Under the pieces are notes generated by a model that was not told the origin of the DNA, searched no databases, and worked only from the letters and a program-made list of their open reading frames with translations. 64,000 nucleotides of DNA from Saccharospirillaceae bacterium (GTDB taxonomy: Bacteria; Pseudomonadota; Gammaproteobacteria; Pseudomonadales; Natronospirillaceae). Shown piece after piece: positions 25,178-35,474 of the stretch (position 1 is its first letter; every line of letters begins with the position of its first letter). The stretch lies in contig SKIB01000074.1 of NCBI GenBank assembly GCA_007116635.1, positions 1 through 64,000 of the forward strand. The letters are read 5' to 3'. The translations under genes were made by a program, and so were the position numbers.

Positions 25178-28100
25178 ATGACTGATCAACTCATACAACA
25201 CAGCAATCAAGGCTTGTATCACCCAGATTTTGAGCACGACAGTTGCGGTATCGGTTTTGTGGCCAACCTTAGGGCCAAAAAATCTCATGGTATCGTCGAG
25301 AGCGCGCTTTCCATGCTGAGCTGCATGGAGCACCGTGGTGGTACGGGTTTTGATATTCGCAGCGGTGATGGCGCCGGTGTGCTTATTCAGATTCCGCATG
25401 AGTTTCTTGTCGCCAAAGGTAATCTTGGTTTTGACCTGCCTGAGCCAGAAGCCTATGCCTTGGGCATGGTGTTCTTTCCGCAGCAAGAAGCATTGTTTCA
25501 GCCTTGCAAAGAGCGTTTGCTGGCCCATGCTGCGCAATTAGGCCTGACCACCCTGGGTTTCCGTAAAGTACCGGTGGACAACAGTGGTTTGGGCGATGCG
25601 CCCTTGGCGACCGAGCCCAATATTCAACAGTGGTTCATTGCTCGCCCTGAGGGCATGAGCTATCAAGAGTTCGAACGCAAGCTCTATGTGCTGCGTAACT
25701 ACAGCATTCATAAAATTCAAGAAGAGGTTGCAGGCGCTGGCACGGATTTCTATATTATTTCACTCTCTAGCCGCACCGTTATTTACAAGGGTCAGTTGAC
25801 CACTGCTCAGGTAAGAGAGTATTACCTAGACTTGCAAGACCCTGAGTGTGTCAGTGCGTTGGCCATGTTCCACTCGCGCTTTTCAACCAATACCTTCCCT
25901 GCTTGGCGCTTGGCTCAGCCCTTTCGCTACATTTCACACAACGGTGAAATCAACACCGTACGCGGCAACATTAATTGGATGAAGGCGCGTGAGGCTCTGC
26001 TCGAAACCGCCAGTTTCACTGAGCAAGAATTGGCCATGATCAAGCCGATCAATGATCGCAACATGTCTGACTCAGCCAACCTTGATATGGTGGTTGAGTT
26101 ATTGCTGTTATCTGGTCGTCCTTTGGCTCAGGTGATGATGATGCTGGTGCCTGAAGCCTGGCAAAATCAGCCAGACATGGAACCCACCAAGCGCGCCTTT
26201 TATGAGTATTACGCCAGTGTGATGGAGCCATGGGATGGTCCTGCTTCTCTGGGCTTTACTGATGGTAAAATCATTGGCGCAACCCTAGACCGTAATGGTC
26301 TGCGCCCATCACGCTTCCTAGTGACCGAAGACGACACCATTGTTATGGGCTCTGAGACCGGCGCTCTGGTGGTTAACCAATCCAAGGTGGTGCGCAAGGG
26401 TCGCTTGCAGCCAGGCAAGATCTTCATTGCCGATCTGGAGCAGGGTCGTATCATCAGTGATGACGAGGTTAAGAGCCAGGTATGCAGCCAGCAGCCCTAT
26501 GCTCAATGGGTCAAACAGCATCAGCTGACCTTGCAAGACCTGCCCAAGGCCCAGGGTCAAGCCTTTGAGGGTAATCTATTGCAATGGCAACAAGCCTTTG
26601 GTGTGAGCAAAGAAGAGTTAACTCTGTTGTTGGCGCCCATGGGTGAGGGCGGAAAAGAAGCCCTGGGTTCCATGGGTACGGATAACGCCTTGCCGGTGCT
26701 GTCGGAACAGCCACAGCATCTGTCCAATTATTTCAAACAGCTATTTGCTCAGGTGACTAACCCGCCCATCGATCCGATTCGTGAAGCCATGGTGATGTCG
26801 CTCTACTCTTACTTGGGTCGCCAGCATAACCTGCTGGCCGAAACGCCAGAGCATGCCGCCATGCTGCGTTTGGATCGTCCTGTGTTAAGTAACGATGAGC
26901 TGGCTTCTTTACTTGCGTCCGATAAGGCTGCTGTAAAAGCCGTGCGTTTGGACATGCTGTTTAACGCCGATGGTCAGCCTGGTCGTTTGGCTGAGGCACT
27001 GGACGCCTTGAATGCGGCAGCTGATCAGGCAGTGCGTGATGGTGCAACCCTTCTGGTGCTTTCCGATCGCGGTATGAATAAAGAGCTGGCTGCCATTCCA
27101 AGCTTGTTGGCCACGGCCTCTGTGCATCACCATTTGATCCGCAACGGTCTGCGCGCACTCTGTGGTCTAGTGGTTGAAACCGCTGATGCTCGTGAAGTTC
27201 ATCACTTCGCCACTTTGGTTGGTTATGGTGCGGGTGCGGTTAACCCCTATTTAGCCTTTGCTAGCCTTGAGGCCATGAGTGATCAGGATGAAGTTAGCCC
27301 TGAGTTGAGTAAAGAGAAACTGACTGCTAACTTTATGAAGGCTGTTGATGCTGGTCTGTTGAAAATTTTCTCTAAGATGGGAATCTCTACGCTACAGTCA
27401 TATCAAGGGGCGCAGATTTTTGAGGCCCTGGGTATTTCCACTGCGGTAATTGATCAATATTTTACCGGCACCGTCAGTCGCATTCAGGGCTTGTCGCTGG
27501 ACGATATAGCTCGTGAAGCCTTGGCCAAGCACCAGCCAGCCTTTGCTAAGGACGATCTGATTTTGTCCTCCGGTGGCCAATACTCTTGGCGCTTTGATGG
27601 CGAGCGCCATCTGTTCAACCCAACCACCATTCGTTTGCTGCAGCACTCAACGGCCCTAAACGATGGCAAACTGTTCAAAGAATACGCCAAGGCAGTGGAC
27701 GATCAGGCCAAGGCCGCCTATACCCTGCGTGGTCTATTTGAATTTAATTCCAACCGCCCATCGGTGCCTCTGGATGAGGTAGAGCCAAAAGAAAGCATCT
27801 TTAAGCGCTTTGCTACTGGCGCCATGAGCTTTGGTTCCATCTCTTGGGAGGCCCACACCACCCTGGCTGCGGCCATGAACCGTATTGGTGGTAAGAGTAA
27901 CTCAGGTGAAGGTGGTGAGGACCCTATCCGCTTCAAGCCGCAAGAAAATGGCGATTCACTTAATTCAGCCATTAAGCAGGTGGCCTCTGGCCGCTTTGGT
28001 GTAACCAGTCATTACCTCGCTAATGCGGTTGAGTTACAAATTAAAATGGCTCAGGGCGCTAAACCCGGTGAGGGTGGTCAGTTGCCTGGCGAGAAGGTTG

Positions 28101-29770
28101 ATGCCTGGATTGGTCGCACCCGTGGTGCCACGCCTGGTGTGGGCTTGATTTCGCCACCACCACACCACGATATTTATTCCATTGAAGACTTAGCGCAGCT
28201 GATATTTGACCTTAAAAACGCCAACCCAGACGCACGAGTCAATGTTAAACTGGTGTCTGAGGCTGGAGTGGGTACGGTTGCCTCTGGTGTGGCCAAGGGT
28301 TATGCCGATGTGATTCTTATTGCCGGTCATGACGGCGGCACGGGTGCTTCTCCCTTAACATCAGTCAAGCATTGTGGTTTACCTTGGGAACTTGGCTTGG
28401 CTGAAGCGCATCAGACCTTAGTGCGCAACCGCCTGCGTTCAAGGGTAGTGGTTCAGGCCGATGGTCAGATGAAAACACCGCGTGACCTGGCCATTGCAAC
28501 CCTATTGGGTGCTGAAGAGTGGGGCGTGGCCACTGCTGCTCTGATTGTTGAGGGCTGCATCATGATGCGTAAGTGTCATTTGAACACCTGTCCTGTGGGT
28601 GTGGCGACTCAGGATCCAGATCTTCGCCGTCGCTTTAGCGGCCAGGTACAGCACGTGGTTAATTTCTTCACCTTCTTAGCCGAGGGTCTGCGAGAGATCA
28701 TGGCTGAGCTGGGCTTCCGCTCAGTGGATGAAATGGTTGGCCATGCAGAGGTATTAAAAGTGGTGGACAGCCTGGATCACTGGAAGTATCAGAATCTAGA
28801 TTTATCTCCCATTCTGTACCGTACTGATGCAGTGAATGGTGATAGCCTATGTAATTCTGAGCAGCAAAAACATCACATCAATGACATTGTTGACCGCCAG
28901 ATGATCAAGGATGCCAAAGCAGCCCTTGAACAGCAGTTGCCGGTTAAGCTCGAGTATTATGTGCGCAATATCAACCGCTCAGTGGGCACCATGTTGTCGT
29001 ACGAAGTTTCCAAGCGACATGGTGCGCAAGGCCTGCCTCAGGATTGCATTCAGGTGGAATGTACGGGGTCTGCAGGTCAGAGCTTTGCCGCCTTTGGTGC
29101 CAAGGGGCTGAGCTTTACCGTGTTGGGCGATGCCAACGACTACTTTGGTAAGGGCTTGTCTGGTGCTCGCTTGGTGCTCAAACCGGCGCCAGAAGCCACC
29201 TTCAAGGCACAGGATAACATCATTTTAGGCAACGTCGCCTTCTTTGGTGCCACTGCCGGTGATGCTTACATTAATGGTGTGGCTGGTGAGCGTTTCTGCG
29301 TACGTAACTCAGGTGTAACTGCAGTGGTTGAGGGTGTGGGTGATCACGGTTGCGAATACATGACCGGTGGTAAGGCCGTGATTCTGGGGGGCACTGGCCG
29401 TAACTTTGCTGCTGGTATGTCTGGTGGCGTGGCCTATATCTTTGATAAGGCCGGCACCTTTGCGCAAAACTGCAACATGGAGATGGTCTATTTGTCACCC
29501 GTTGCCGATGCGGCAGAACAACAAGAATTGAAAGCCCTAATCGAGCGTCACTTGCAATACACTGGCTCAGATGTGGCGGCGCAAATTCTAGCCAACTGGC
29601 AGCAAAGCCTGCAACAGTTTGTCCGCGTCATGCCGCATGACTATGAACGCATGATGGGTTACATGCAACAAGCTCGCGACAGTCAACAATATAACAGCGA
29701 GTATGAGATTGCCGAGGCTGCATTTAATATGCACATGGCTAATTTGAAACAGCAAGCTGCCAAGGCCTAA
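25178..29770 (+). CDS. gltB: glutamate synthase (NADPH), large subunit
   Basis: 1530 residues. Class II amidotransferase domain with the nucleophile Cys23 after a 22-residue propeptide (HDSCGIGF), then the central domain, the FMN/FAD-binding synthase domain (PKESIFKRFATGAMSFGS, GEGGEDP, GHDGGTGASP) and a 3Fe-4S site with Cys1127, Cys1133 and Cys1138. The C-terminal beta-helix has Gly-rich repeats. With GltD it makes two glutamates from glutamine and 2-oxoglutarate. By eye, the N-terminal sequence (GLYHPDFEHDSCGIGFVANL) resembles the type seen in cyanobacteria, Bacteroidetes and Firmicutes more than the pseudomonad type. gltD follows 12 bases later. Confidence 0.96.
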   Translation: MTDQLIQHSNQGLYHPDFEHDSCGIGFVANLRAKKSHGIVESALSMLSCMEHRGGTGFDIRSGDGAGVLIQIPHEFLVAKGNLGFDLPEPEAYALGMVFFPQQEALFQPCKERLLAHAAQLGLTTLGFRKVPVDNSGLGDAPLATEPNIQQWFIARPEGMSYQEFERKLYVLRNYSIHKIQEEVAGAGTDFYIISLSSRTVIYKGQLTTAQVREYYLDLQDPECVSALAMFHSRFSTNTFPAWRLAQPFRYISHNGEINTVRGNINWMKAREALLETASFTEQELAMIKPINDRNMSDSANLDMVVELLLLSGRPLAQVMMMLVPEAWQNQPDMEPTKRAFYEYYASVMEPWDGPASLGFTDGKIIGATLDRNGLRPSRFLVTEDDTIVMGSETGALVVNQSKVVRKGRLQPGKIFIADLEQGRIISDDEVKSQVCSQQPYAQWVKQHQLTLQDLPKAQGQAFEGNLLQWQQAFGVSKEELTLLLAPMGEGGKEALGSMGTDNALPVLSEQPQHLSNYFKQLFAQVTNPPIDPIREAMVMSLYSYLGRQHNLLAETPEHAAMLRLDRPVLSNDELASLLASDKAAVKAVRLDMLFNADGQPGRLAEALDALNAAADQAVRDGATLLVLSDRGMNKELAAIPSLLATASVHHHLIRNGLRALCGLVVETADAREVHHFATLVGYGAGAVNPYLAFASLEAMSDQDEVSPELSKEKLTANFMKAVDAGLLKIFSKMGISTLQSYQGAQIFEALGISTAVIDQYFTGTVSRIQGLSLDDIAREALAKHQPAFAKDDLILSSGGQYSWRFDGERHLFNPTTIRLLQHSTALNDGKLFKEYAKAVDDQAKAAYTLRGLFEFNSNRPSVPLDEVEPKESIFKRFATGAMSFGSISWEAHTTLAAAMNRIGGKSNSGEGGEDPIRFKPQENGDSLNSAIKQVASGRFGVTSHYLANAVELQIKMAQGAKPGEGGQLPGEKVDAWIGRTRGATPGVGLISPPPHHDIYSIEDLAQLIFDLKNANPDARVNVKLVSEAGVGTVASGVAKGYADVILIAGHDGGTGASPLTSVKHCGLPWELGLAEAHQTLVRNRLRSRVVVQADGQMKTPRDLAIATLLGAEEWGVATAALIVEGCIMMRKCHLNTCPVGVATQDPDLRRRFSGQVQHVVNFFTFLAEGLREIMAELGFRSVDEMVGHAEVLKVVDSLDHWKYQNLDLSPILYRTDAVNGDSLCNSEQQKHHINDIVDRQMIKDAKAALEQQLPVKLEYYVRNINRSVGTMLSYEVSKRHGAQGLPQDCIQVECTGSAGQSFAAFGAKGLSFTVLGDANDYFGKGLSGARLVLKPAPEATFKAQDNIILGNVAFFGATAGDAYINGVAGERFCVRNSGVTAVVEGVGDHGCEYMTGGKAVILGGTGRNFAAGMSGGVAYIFDKAGTFAQNCNMEMVYLSPVADAAEQQELKALIERHLQYTGSDVAAQILANWQQSLQQFVRVMPHDYERMMGYMQQARDSQQYNSEYEIAEAAFNMHMANLKQQAAKA

Positions 29771-29782
29771 GGGGGATTTATC

Positions 29783-31270
29783 ATGGGTAAAGCAACAGGT
29801 TTTTTAGAGTTTGATCGCCAAGACGTGGTGGATCGTGACCCCAAGGAACGCTTGGCTGATTGGTATGAAGTGCATACTGAAATGCCAGAGGTTGAGATTC
29901 GTGAGCAGGCTGCTCGTTGCATGGATTGCGGCGTGCCCTTTTGTCACTCTGGTGACAACGCCAGTGCGCCAAAGGTTGCGGGCTGTCCGGTTAACAACCT
30001 GATCCCGGAGTGGAACGATCTGGTGTACCGTGGTCTGTGGCGAGAGGCGCTGGATCGGCTGCACAAGACCAACAACTTTCCTGAGTTCACTGGCCGAGTT
30101 TGTCCAGCGCCCTGCGAAGGTTCCTGTGTGTTGGGCATCAATGCGCCGCCGGTGACTATTAAGCACCATGAAAACGCCATCATTGAGCGTGGCTTTGCCG
30201 AGGGCTGGGTGGTGGCTAAGCCGCCGGCGCAGCGCACGGGTAAAAAAATTGCAGTCATTGGTAGTGGTCCTGCCGGTTTGGCGGCCGCTGCTCAGTTGAA
30301 CAGTGCTGGTCATCATGTGGTGGTCTTCGAGCGTGCCGACCGTATTGGTGGTTTGTTGATGTATGGCATTCCCAACATGAAGTTGGAAAAACACATCATT
30401 CAGCGCCGTTTGGATTTGATGAGCGCTGAGGGCGTGGAATTCCGTACTGGCGTTAATGTGGGTGTCGACATCAGTGCCGAGCAATTGCAGCAGGATTATG
30501 ATGCCGTGCTGGTGGCTACCGGAGCAACTAAGCCTCGTGATTTGCCGGTGCCGGGTCGTGAGCTTAAGGGCGTGCACTTTGCTATGGAGTTTTTGACCGG
30601 TAATACCAAGAGCCTGCTCGACAGCGCTCATGCCGATGGCAATTACATCAGTGCCAAGGGCAAGCAGGTAGTGGTCATAGGTGGTGGTGATACGGGCACC
30701 GACTGTGTGGGCACTTCGTTGCGCCATGGTTGCGCTAAGATCACTCAGTTGGAGATCATGCCTAAGCCCCCGGTTGAGCGTGCGGCTGATAACCCTTGGC
30801 CAGAATTCCCGCGCACCCTGAAAATCGACTATGGCCAAGAAGAAGCCATTGCCGTGCAGGGTCAGGATCCACGTGATTACCAAATGATGACTCAGGCATT
30901 GGTGGGTAATGAGGCCGGTCAAGTGGTGGGTGTTAAACGCGTTGCCATTGAGTGGGTCAAAAACGAACAGGGTCAATTCAGTCCGCAGCCCATTGCCGGT
31001 ACTGAAGAAGTCATTGCTGCTGATTTGGTGCTATTGGCCATGGGCTTTACTGGCCCCGAAGCTTCATTGTTGGAGCTGTTTGGCATAGAGCAAGACGCCC
31101 GTTCTAACGCCAAGGCTGCCTTTGACCATTACCATACCAATGTGGCTAAGGTCTTTGCTGCTGGCGATGCTCGTCGTGGCCAATCCTTGATTGTCTGGGC
31201 CATCAACGAAGGTCGTGGTGCCGCTCGTGAGATTGATCGTTTCTTGATGGGATCGACCTTGCTGCCCTAG
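29783..31270 (+). CDS. gltD: glutamate synthase (NADPH), small subunit
   Basis: 495 residues. The N-terminal [4Fe-4S] cysteines are Cys46, Cys49, Cys54, Cys68 and Cys107, Cys111, Cys115. The first dinucleotide site is [10 protein letters not shown] (about 155), the second GGGDTGTD (about 302), with the C-terminal [14 protein letters not shown]. It takes electrons from NADPH through FAD and passes them to GltB. A GGGGG ribosome site precedes the ATG. A terminator follows 30 bases after the stop. Confidence 0.96.
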   Translation: MGKATGFLEFDRQDVVDRDPKERLADWYEVHTEMPEVEIREQAARCMDCGVPFCHSGDNASAPKVAGCPVNNLIPEWNDLVYRGLWREALDRLHKTNNFPEFTGRVCPAPCEGSCVLGINAPPVTIKHHENAIIERGFAEGWVVAKPPAQRTGKKIAVIGSGPAGLAAAAQLNSAGHHVVVFERADRIGGLLMYGIPNMKLEKHIIQRRLDLMSAEGVEFRTGVNVGVDISAEQLQQDYDAVLVATGATKPRDLPVPGRELKGVHFAMEFLTGNTKSLLDSAHADGNYISAKGKQVVVIGGGDTGTDCVGTSLRHGCAKITQLEIMPKPPVERAADNPWPEFPRTLKIDYGQEEAIAVQGQDPRDYQMMTQALVGNEAGQVVGVKRVAIEWVKNEQGQFSPQPIAGTEEVIAADLVLLAMGFTGPEASLLELFGIEQDARSNAKAAFDHYHTNVAKVFAAGDARRGQSLIVWAINEGRGAAREIDRFLMGSTLLP

Positions 31271-31300
31271 GTCTTGACTCTACTATTGACCTGAAGCCTT

Positions 31301-31329
31301 AAGCCCCTGTCCACCAGGGGCTTTTTGTT
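31301..31329 (+). terminator. Rho-independent terminator after gltD
   Basis: Stem AGCCCCTG / CAGGGGCT with a 5-base loop, followed by TTTTTGTTT. It separates the gltBD unit from pyrH. Confidence 0.87.
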
Positions 31330-31451
31330 TACTGTATTATTTTACAGCTCAAGCAACAAAAGCGTCATTTATACTGCCGTAGCAGGCGTTTCTCTGGCAC
31401 AATAGAGCAAAATTCGTTAATCTTGCACCGCTTTTTTTAGAGGAATAGGCC

Positions 31452-32189
31452 ATGCCCAAAACAGACAGTCGCGCCCGTTATAAGCGAATTTTATTAAAAC
31501 TCAGTGGTGAGGCGCTTGCCGGTAGTAAGGGCTTTGGCATTGATCCTAAGGTTTTGGATCGTATGGCATTGGAAATTGGCCAGCTCATTGGTATTGGTGT
31601 GCAGGTTGGTTTGGTCATTGGTGGGGGCAACCTGTTTCGTGGTGCCGAGCTGAATGCTGCGGGTTTGGACCGGGTGACGGGCGATCACATGGGCATGTTG
31701 GCCACGGTGATGAACGCCTTGGCCATGCGAGACGCCCTGGAGCGCGCCAATATTCGTACCCGCGTAATGTCGGCCATTCCGATGCGCGGTGTGGTAGAAG
31801 ATTACGATCGCCGCACGGCCATTCGTTACCTTGAACAGCATGATGTGGTTATATTTTCTGCTGGTACGGGTAATCCCTTTTTTACTACTGATTCGGCTGC
31901 CTGTTTGCGTGGTATTGAAATTGACGCAGATGTTGTCATGAAGGCCACCAATGTTGATGGTGTTTATACTGCTGATCCGCGTAAAGATCCTGACGCAATC
32001 AAATACGATTCAGTGACCTATGATGAAGCCCTAGAGAAACAACTTGGGGTCATGGATTTAACCGCTGTATGCCTGGTGCGAGACCATGACATGCCGGTAA
32101 AGGTGTTTAATATGAATAAAGCGGGCGCTTTGATTTCGGTCGTAATGGGCGAGAACGAAGGCACGTTAATGATTAAAGAGGTTCAATAA
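31452..32189 (+). CDS. pyrH: UMP kinase
   Basis: 245 residues, amino-acid-kinase fold: [13 protein letters not shown] at the start, [24 protein letters not shown] and [13 protein letters not shown]. It phosphorylates UMP to UDP and works as a GTP-activated hexamer. The 122 bases between the gltD terminator and this start should hold the promoter; a TATACT at 31369-31374 is the best -10 but no good -35 accompanies it. The stop overlaps the frr start by one base (TAATG). Confidence 0.97.
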   Translation: MPKTDSRARYKRILLKLSGEALAGSKGFGIDPKVLDRMALEIGQLIGIGVQVGLVIGGGNLFRGAELNAAGLDRVTGDHMGMLATVMNALAMRDALERANIRTRVMSAIPMRGVVEDYDRRTAIRYLEQHDVVIFSAGTGNPFFTTDSAACLRGIEIDADVVMKATNVDGVYTADPRKDPDAIKYDSVTYDEALEKQLGVMDLTAVCLVRDHDMPVKVFNMNKAGALISVVMGENEGTLMIKEVQ

Positions 32190-32746
32190 TGATTGATGAT
32201 ATCTTAGCTCAGGGCGATGCCCAAATGGCTAAGGCTTTGGTAGCCTTAGAGAACGCGTTTAACCGTATCCGTACGGGTCGAGCCAACCCCAATCTACTTG
32301 ATCCTGTTAAGATCAATTATTATGGCGCGCCAACGCCTTTGTCGCAGGTGGCAAATATTATGGTCGAAGATGGTCGTACTCTGGCCATTTCGCCCTGGGA
32401 AAGTAATTTGGTGCCAGAAATTGAGAAGGCCATTCTTAAAAGTGATCTTGGCTTAAATCCTAATACCAGTGGCGGAACCATTCGCATTAGTATGCCGATG
32501 TTGACCGAGGAAACTCGCAAAGACTTTATTAAACAAGCACGAGCTGAAGCTGAAAAAGCAAGAGTTTCCGTGCGTAATGGTCGTCGCGATGCTAATTCAG
32601 AAGTAAAGGAGTTACTGAAAGAGAAAATGATCAGTGAAGATGAAGCCCGTTCAGCAGAAGACCTAGTGCAAAAGCTGACTGATAAGTTTGTTGCCAAGGT
32701 TGATGACATGCTGGCCAATAAAGAAGCAGACCTCTTGAAGGTATAG
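32189..32746 (+). CDS. frr: ribosome recycling factor
   Basis: 185 residues, the standard length. It shows the conserved FNRIRTGRANPNLLD (about 27-41), YYGAPTPLSQVA and VSVRNGRRDAN segments of RRF. Together with EF-G it splits post-termination ribosomes. It is coupled to pyrH by TAATG and followed 2 bases later by uppS. Confidence 0.98.
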   Translation: MIDDILAQGDAQMAKALVALENAFNRIRTGRANPNLLDPVKINYYGAPTPLSQVANIMVEDGRTLAISPWESNLVPEIEKAILKSDLGLNPNTSGGTIRISMPMLTEETRKDFIKQARAEAEKARVSVRNGRRDANSEVKELLKEKMISEDEARSAEDLVQKLTDKFVAKVDDMLANKEADLLKV

Positions 32747-32748
32747 TT

Positions 32749-33468
32749 TTGACGCAAGACAGTTCGTTGCGGATCCCGCAACACATTGCCATCATCATGG
32801 ATGGCAACAATCGTTGGGCCAAGGCACGGCTTCTAGGCGGCATAACTGGCCACAAGGCTGGGGTGGATGCGGTGCGTGCTACTGTGCGAGGCTGTGCGTC
32901 ACGAGGTGTTCAGGCATTAACTCTCTTTGCTTTTTCTAGTGAAAACTGGAAGCGACCAGAAGAGGAGGTCCGTGGTTTGATGGATCTTTTTTTGTGGGCG
33001 CTTGATAAAGAGGTTAAGCGTTTAGTTGAACACAATATACGCTTGCGGGTCATTGGTGACCTTTCCCCTTTGCCACAAGACTTGCAAGATCGTATTGCAC
33101 AAAGCTGTGAAATGACGGCCAATAATACTGGGATGTGGCTGGTGGTTGCGGTTAATTATGGTGGCAGGTGGGATATCGCCCAGGCCAGTCGTGCCCTTGC
33201 ACAGCAGGTTCAACAAGGTCTGATAACTCTTGACCAAGTGGATGAGCAACGCTTGGCACAGTCAATGTGCTTAGCTGATCTGCCTGCTGTGGACCTATGT
33301 ATTCGCACAGCAAACGAGCAGCGACTGTCTAATTTTTTATTGTGGCAGTTGGCCTATGCTGAGCTGTGGTTTACTCCCTGTCTCTGGCCTGATTTTCGTG
33401 AGGCGCAGTTGGAACAGGCCATACAAGCCTTTAATGGTCGTGAACGCCGCTTTGGAGGCCGCGACTAG
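32749..33468 (+). CDS. uppS: undecaprenyl diphosphate synthase
   Basis: 239 residues. cis-Prenyltransferase signature MDGNNRWAK with catalytic Asp18, then FAFSSENWKRP, NYGGRWDI and RTANEQRLSNFLLWQLAYAELWF. It makes the C55 lipid carrier for peptidoglycan and O-antigen. The start is a TTG at 32749, supported by GAAGG at 7-base spacing inside the frr end; the next in-frame ATG lies inside the active site. Confidence 0.97.
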   Translation: MTQDSSLRIPQHIAIIMDGNNRWAKARLLGGITGHKAGVDAVRATVRGCASRGVQALTLFAFSSENWKRPEEEVRGLMDLFLWALDKEVKRLVEHNIRLRVIGDLSPLPQDLQDRIAQSCEMTANNTGMWLVVAVNYGGRWDIAQASRALAQQVQQGLITLDQVDEQRLAQSMCLADLPAVDLCIRTANEQRLSNFLLWQLAYAELWFTPCLWPDFREAQLEQAIQAFNGRERRFGGRD

Positions 33469-33477
33469 GGATTTTTC

Positions 33478-34308
33478 ATGTTAATTACCCGCGTGCTGAC
33501 AGCCTTGGTGCTGATGCCTTTAATGCTGGCAGCAATTTTCTTGCTGCCCCAATCTCTGTTTGCCCTAGCCATGGCTTTTATGGTCTTGTTAGGGGCTTGG
33601 GAATTGGCAAATTTGGCCTCTTTTGATAGAGGCCGTTGGTTATACCTGCTGTTTGTAGCCTTGGTGATGCTGCTGTTACACTGGTTAACATGGCTTATAT
33701 TGCCCCTCATGGCATTGGCCGCATTATGGTGGTTGCTTGCTTTTGGCCTAATCAAACAATACCCACATGGACAAGCTTGGTGGCATGCGCGCTGGATTCG
33801 AGCTCTGATGGGCCTTTTGGTCTTGGTGCCCATGTGGCAAGCTTTGGTGCAACTAAGATCTCACGAAATCGGCCCGTGGTTGGTGCTGTTGTTGATGCTT
33901 TTCGTTTGGAGTGCTGACATAGGCGCTTATTTTGCTGGTCGCCGCTGGGGTAAGTTAAAGCTCGCGCCCAGGGTTAGTCCAGGCAAAACTTGGGCCGGTG
34001 TCTTGGGTGCTATGGTCGCAGCCTTCGTCTTGGCCCTGCTTTCTGGTTTCTTGTTGGCTGAGCAATATGCTTGGGGCCTGAGCCAGTGGTTACTTTGGGC
34101 CCTGGGTGCCATGCTTTGGGTTTGGGTATCCATTGTTGGTGATCTTTTTGAGTCTATGCTTAAGCGTTATCGCGGCATCAAGGACAGCAGCCAGTTGCTC
34201 CCTGGTCATGGTGGCGTGCTCGACCGCATCGACTCCTTAACAGCGGCGGCACCCTTGTTTTTACTCTGGCTGGTGCTTTGGTCCGGCTTGGTGCCAAATA
34301 TCTTATGA
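33478..34308 (+). CDS. cdsA: phosphatidate cytidylyltransferase
   Basis: 276 residues, integral inner-membrane protein with about eight hydrophobic helices. The C-terminal CdsA signature FESMLKRYRGIKDSSQLLPG continues HGGVLDRID, and SPGKTWAG lies earlier. It converts phosphatidate and CTP to CDP-diacylglycerol, the precursor of all phospholipids. Its stop overlaps the dxr start by 4 bases (ATGA). Confidence 0.96.
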   Translation: MLITRVLTALVLMPLMLAAIFLLPQSLFALAMAFMVLLGAWELANLASFDRGRWLYLLFVALVMLLLHWLTWLILPLMALAALWWLLAFGLIKQYPHGQAWWHARWIRALMGLLVLVPMWQALVQLRSHEIGPWLVLLLMLFVWSADIGAYFAGRRWGKLKLAPRVSPGKTWAGVLGAMVAAFVLALLSGFLLAEQYAWGLSQWLLWALGAMLWVWVSIVGDLFESMLKRYRGIKDSSQLLPGHGGVLDRIDSLTAAAPLFLLWLVLWSGLVPNIL

Positions 34309-35474
34309 AGCAGCAGATTGTATTGTTAGGTGCCACAGGCTCTGTTGGTCAAAGTACATTGTCCATCTTGCGTGATCATCCTGATCGCTATTCACTGTTT
34401 ATGGCATCGGGCCACAAAAATGTCGAACAAATGCTGGCTCTGGTAACGGAATTTAAACCTCAGCATCTTGTGGTGACAGAGGCTCAGGCCTACAAAAGTT
34501 TGCAGCAGCGTTGGCCTGCTAGCAGTCAAACCCAGTTACACTTTGGCGAGCAAGCCCTTCTTGATCTGGTGGCCATGGCGGAGGTGGATGCTGTGGTGGC
34601 TGCCATTGTTGGTGCGGCGGGATTGCTGCCGACTTTGGCTGCAGCTAAGGCCGGTAAAAAAATCATTCTTGCGAACAAGGAGTCTCTGGTCATCGCTGGT
34701 GAGCTTTTGATGGCCGAGGCTAGGCGCAATCATGCCTTATTACTTCCCATAGACTCTGAGCACAATGCTCTGTTTCAGTGTTTGCCGCAAGGTAAGGTCG
34801 ATTTGTCTGTTAGTTCTTTGTTGCTGACCGCCTCTGGTGGTCCATTTAGGGAGCATAGCCTAGAACAGTTAGTTCAAGTAACACCAGCCCAAGCCTGTAA
34901 ACACCCTAATTGGTCGATGGGGCAAAAAATATCCGTTGATTCGGCAACCCTGATGAATAAGGGGTTGGAATTAATAGAGGCTTGCTGGCTGTTTGATGTG
35001 AATGCAGATCAGGTTGAGGTGGTGGTTCATCCACAGAGCATCATCCATTCTATGGTGCGCTATGTGGATGGTTCGGTTTTGGCTCAACTCGGCTCGCCGG
35101 ACATGCGCATTCCAATTGCTCATGCTTTAGCCTGGCCAGAGCGCATTGCTTCAGGTGCTCAACCTTTGGACTTTCATCAGCTGGCTTCCTTAACCTTTGA
35201 GCCGCCCGATCTTGAGCGCTTTCCTTGTTTGGTGTTGGCCCGTGAAGCTCAGCACCTGGCTGGTTTGGCACCTGTGTATCTAAACGCAGCCAATGAAGAG
35301 GCAGTAGCAGCCTTTCTAAATGGTCAACTGGCTTTTATGGATATTGCAGGCGTAAATGCTAAGGTGCTGGCACAGGTAGGAGTAGAGCCTTTGGAGTCTG
35401 TTAGTCAGTTGCAACATGAAGATCAGCGCGCTCGCGCCATTGCTCATCAACATATTCAGAGGTTGGCCTTATGA
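34305..35474 (+). CDS. dxr: 1-deoxy-D-xylulose 5-phosphate reductoisomerase
   Basis: 389 residues from ATG 34305, the start that gives the family N-terminus KQQIVLLGATGSVGQST (NADPH-binding). Other motifs are ANKESLV, SEHNALFQ (acidic metal ligand), LTASGGPFR and NWSMGQKISVDSATLMNKG. It catalyses the committed step of the MEP isoprenoid pathway and so feeds UppS. ATGA overlaps join it to cdsA upstream and rseP downstream. Confidence 0.97.
   Translation: MKQQIVLLGATGSVGQSTLSILRDHPDRYSLFMASGHKNVEQMLALVTEFKPQHLVVTEAQAYKSLQQRWPASSQTQLHFGEQALLDLVAMAEVDAVVAAIVGAAGLLPTLAAAKAGKKIILANKESLVIAGELLMAEARRNHALLLPIDSEHNALFQCLPQGKVDLSVSSLLLTASGGPFREHSLEQLVQVTPAQACKHPNWSMGQKISVDSATLMNKGLELIEACWLFDVNADQVEVVVHPQSIIHSMVRYVDGSVLAQLGSPDMRIPIAHALAWPERIASGAQPLDFHQLASLTFEPPDLERFPCLVLAREAQHLAGLAPVYLNAANEEAVAAFLNGQLAFMDIAGVNAKVLAQVGVEPLESVSQLQHEDQRARAIAHQHIQRLAL

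Noticed and set aside
29804-30976. 390-codon open frame antisense to gltD
   Set aside because: It mirrors gltD codons, has a Thr/His-rich composition without domains, and no ribosome site.
31395-31409. sigma-54-like TGGCAC upstream of pyrH
   Set aside because: The -24 half is good, but the -12 half reads AGCA instead of TTGC, so the GC dinucleotide pairing is wrong for sigma-54.
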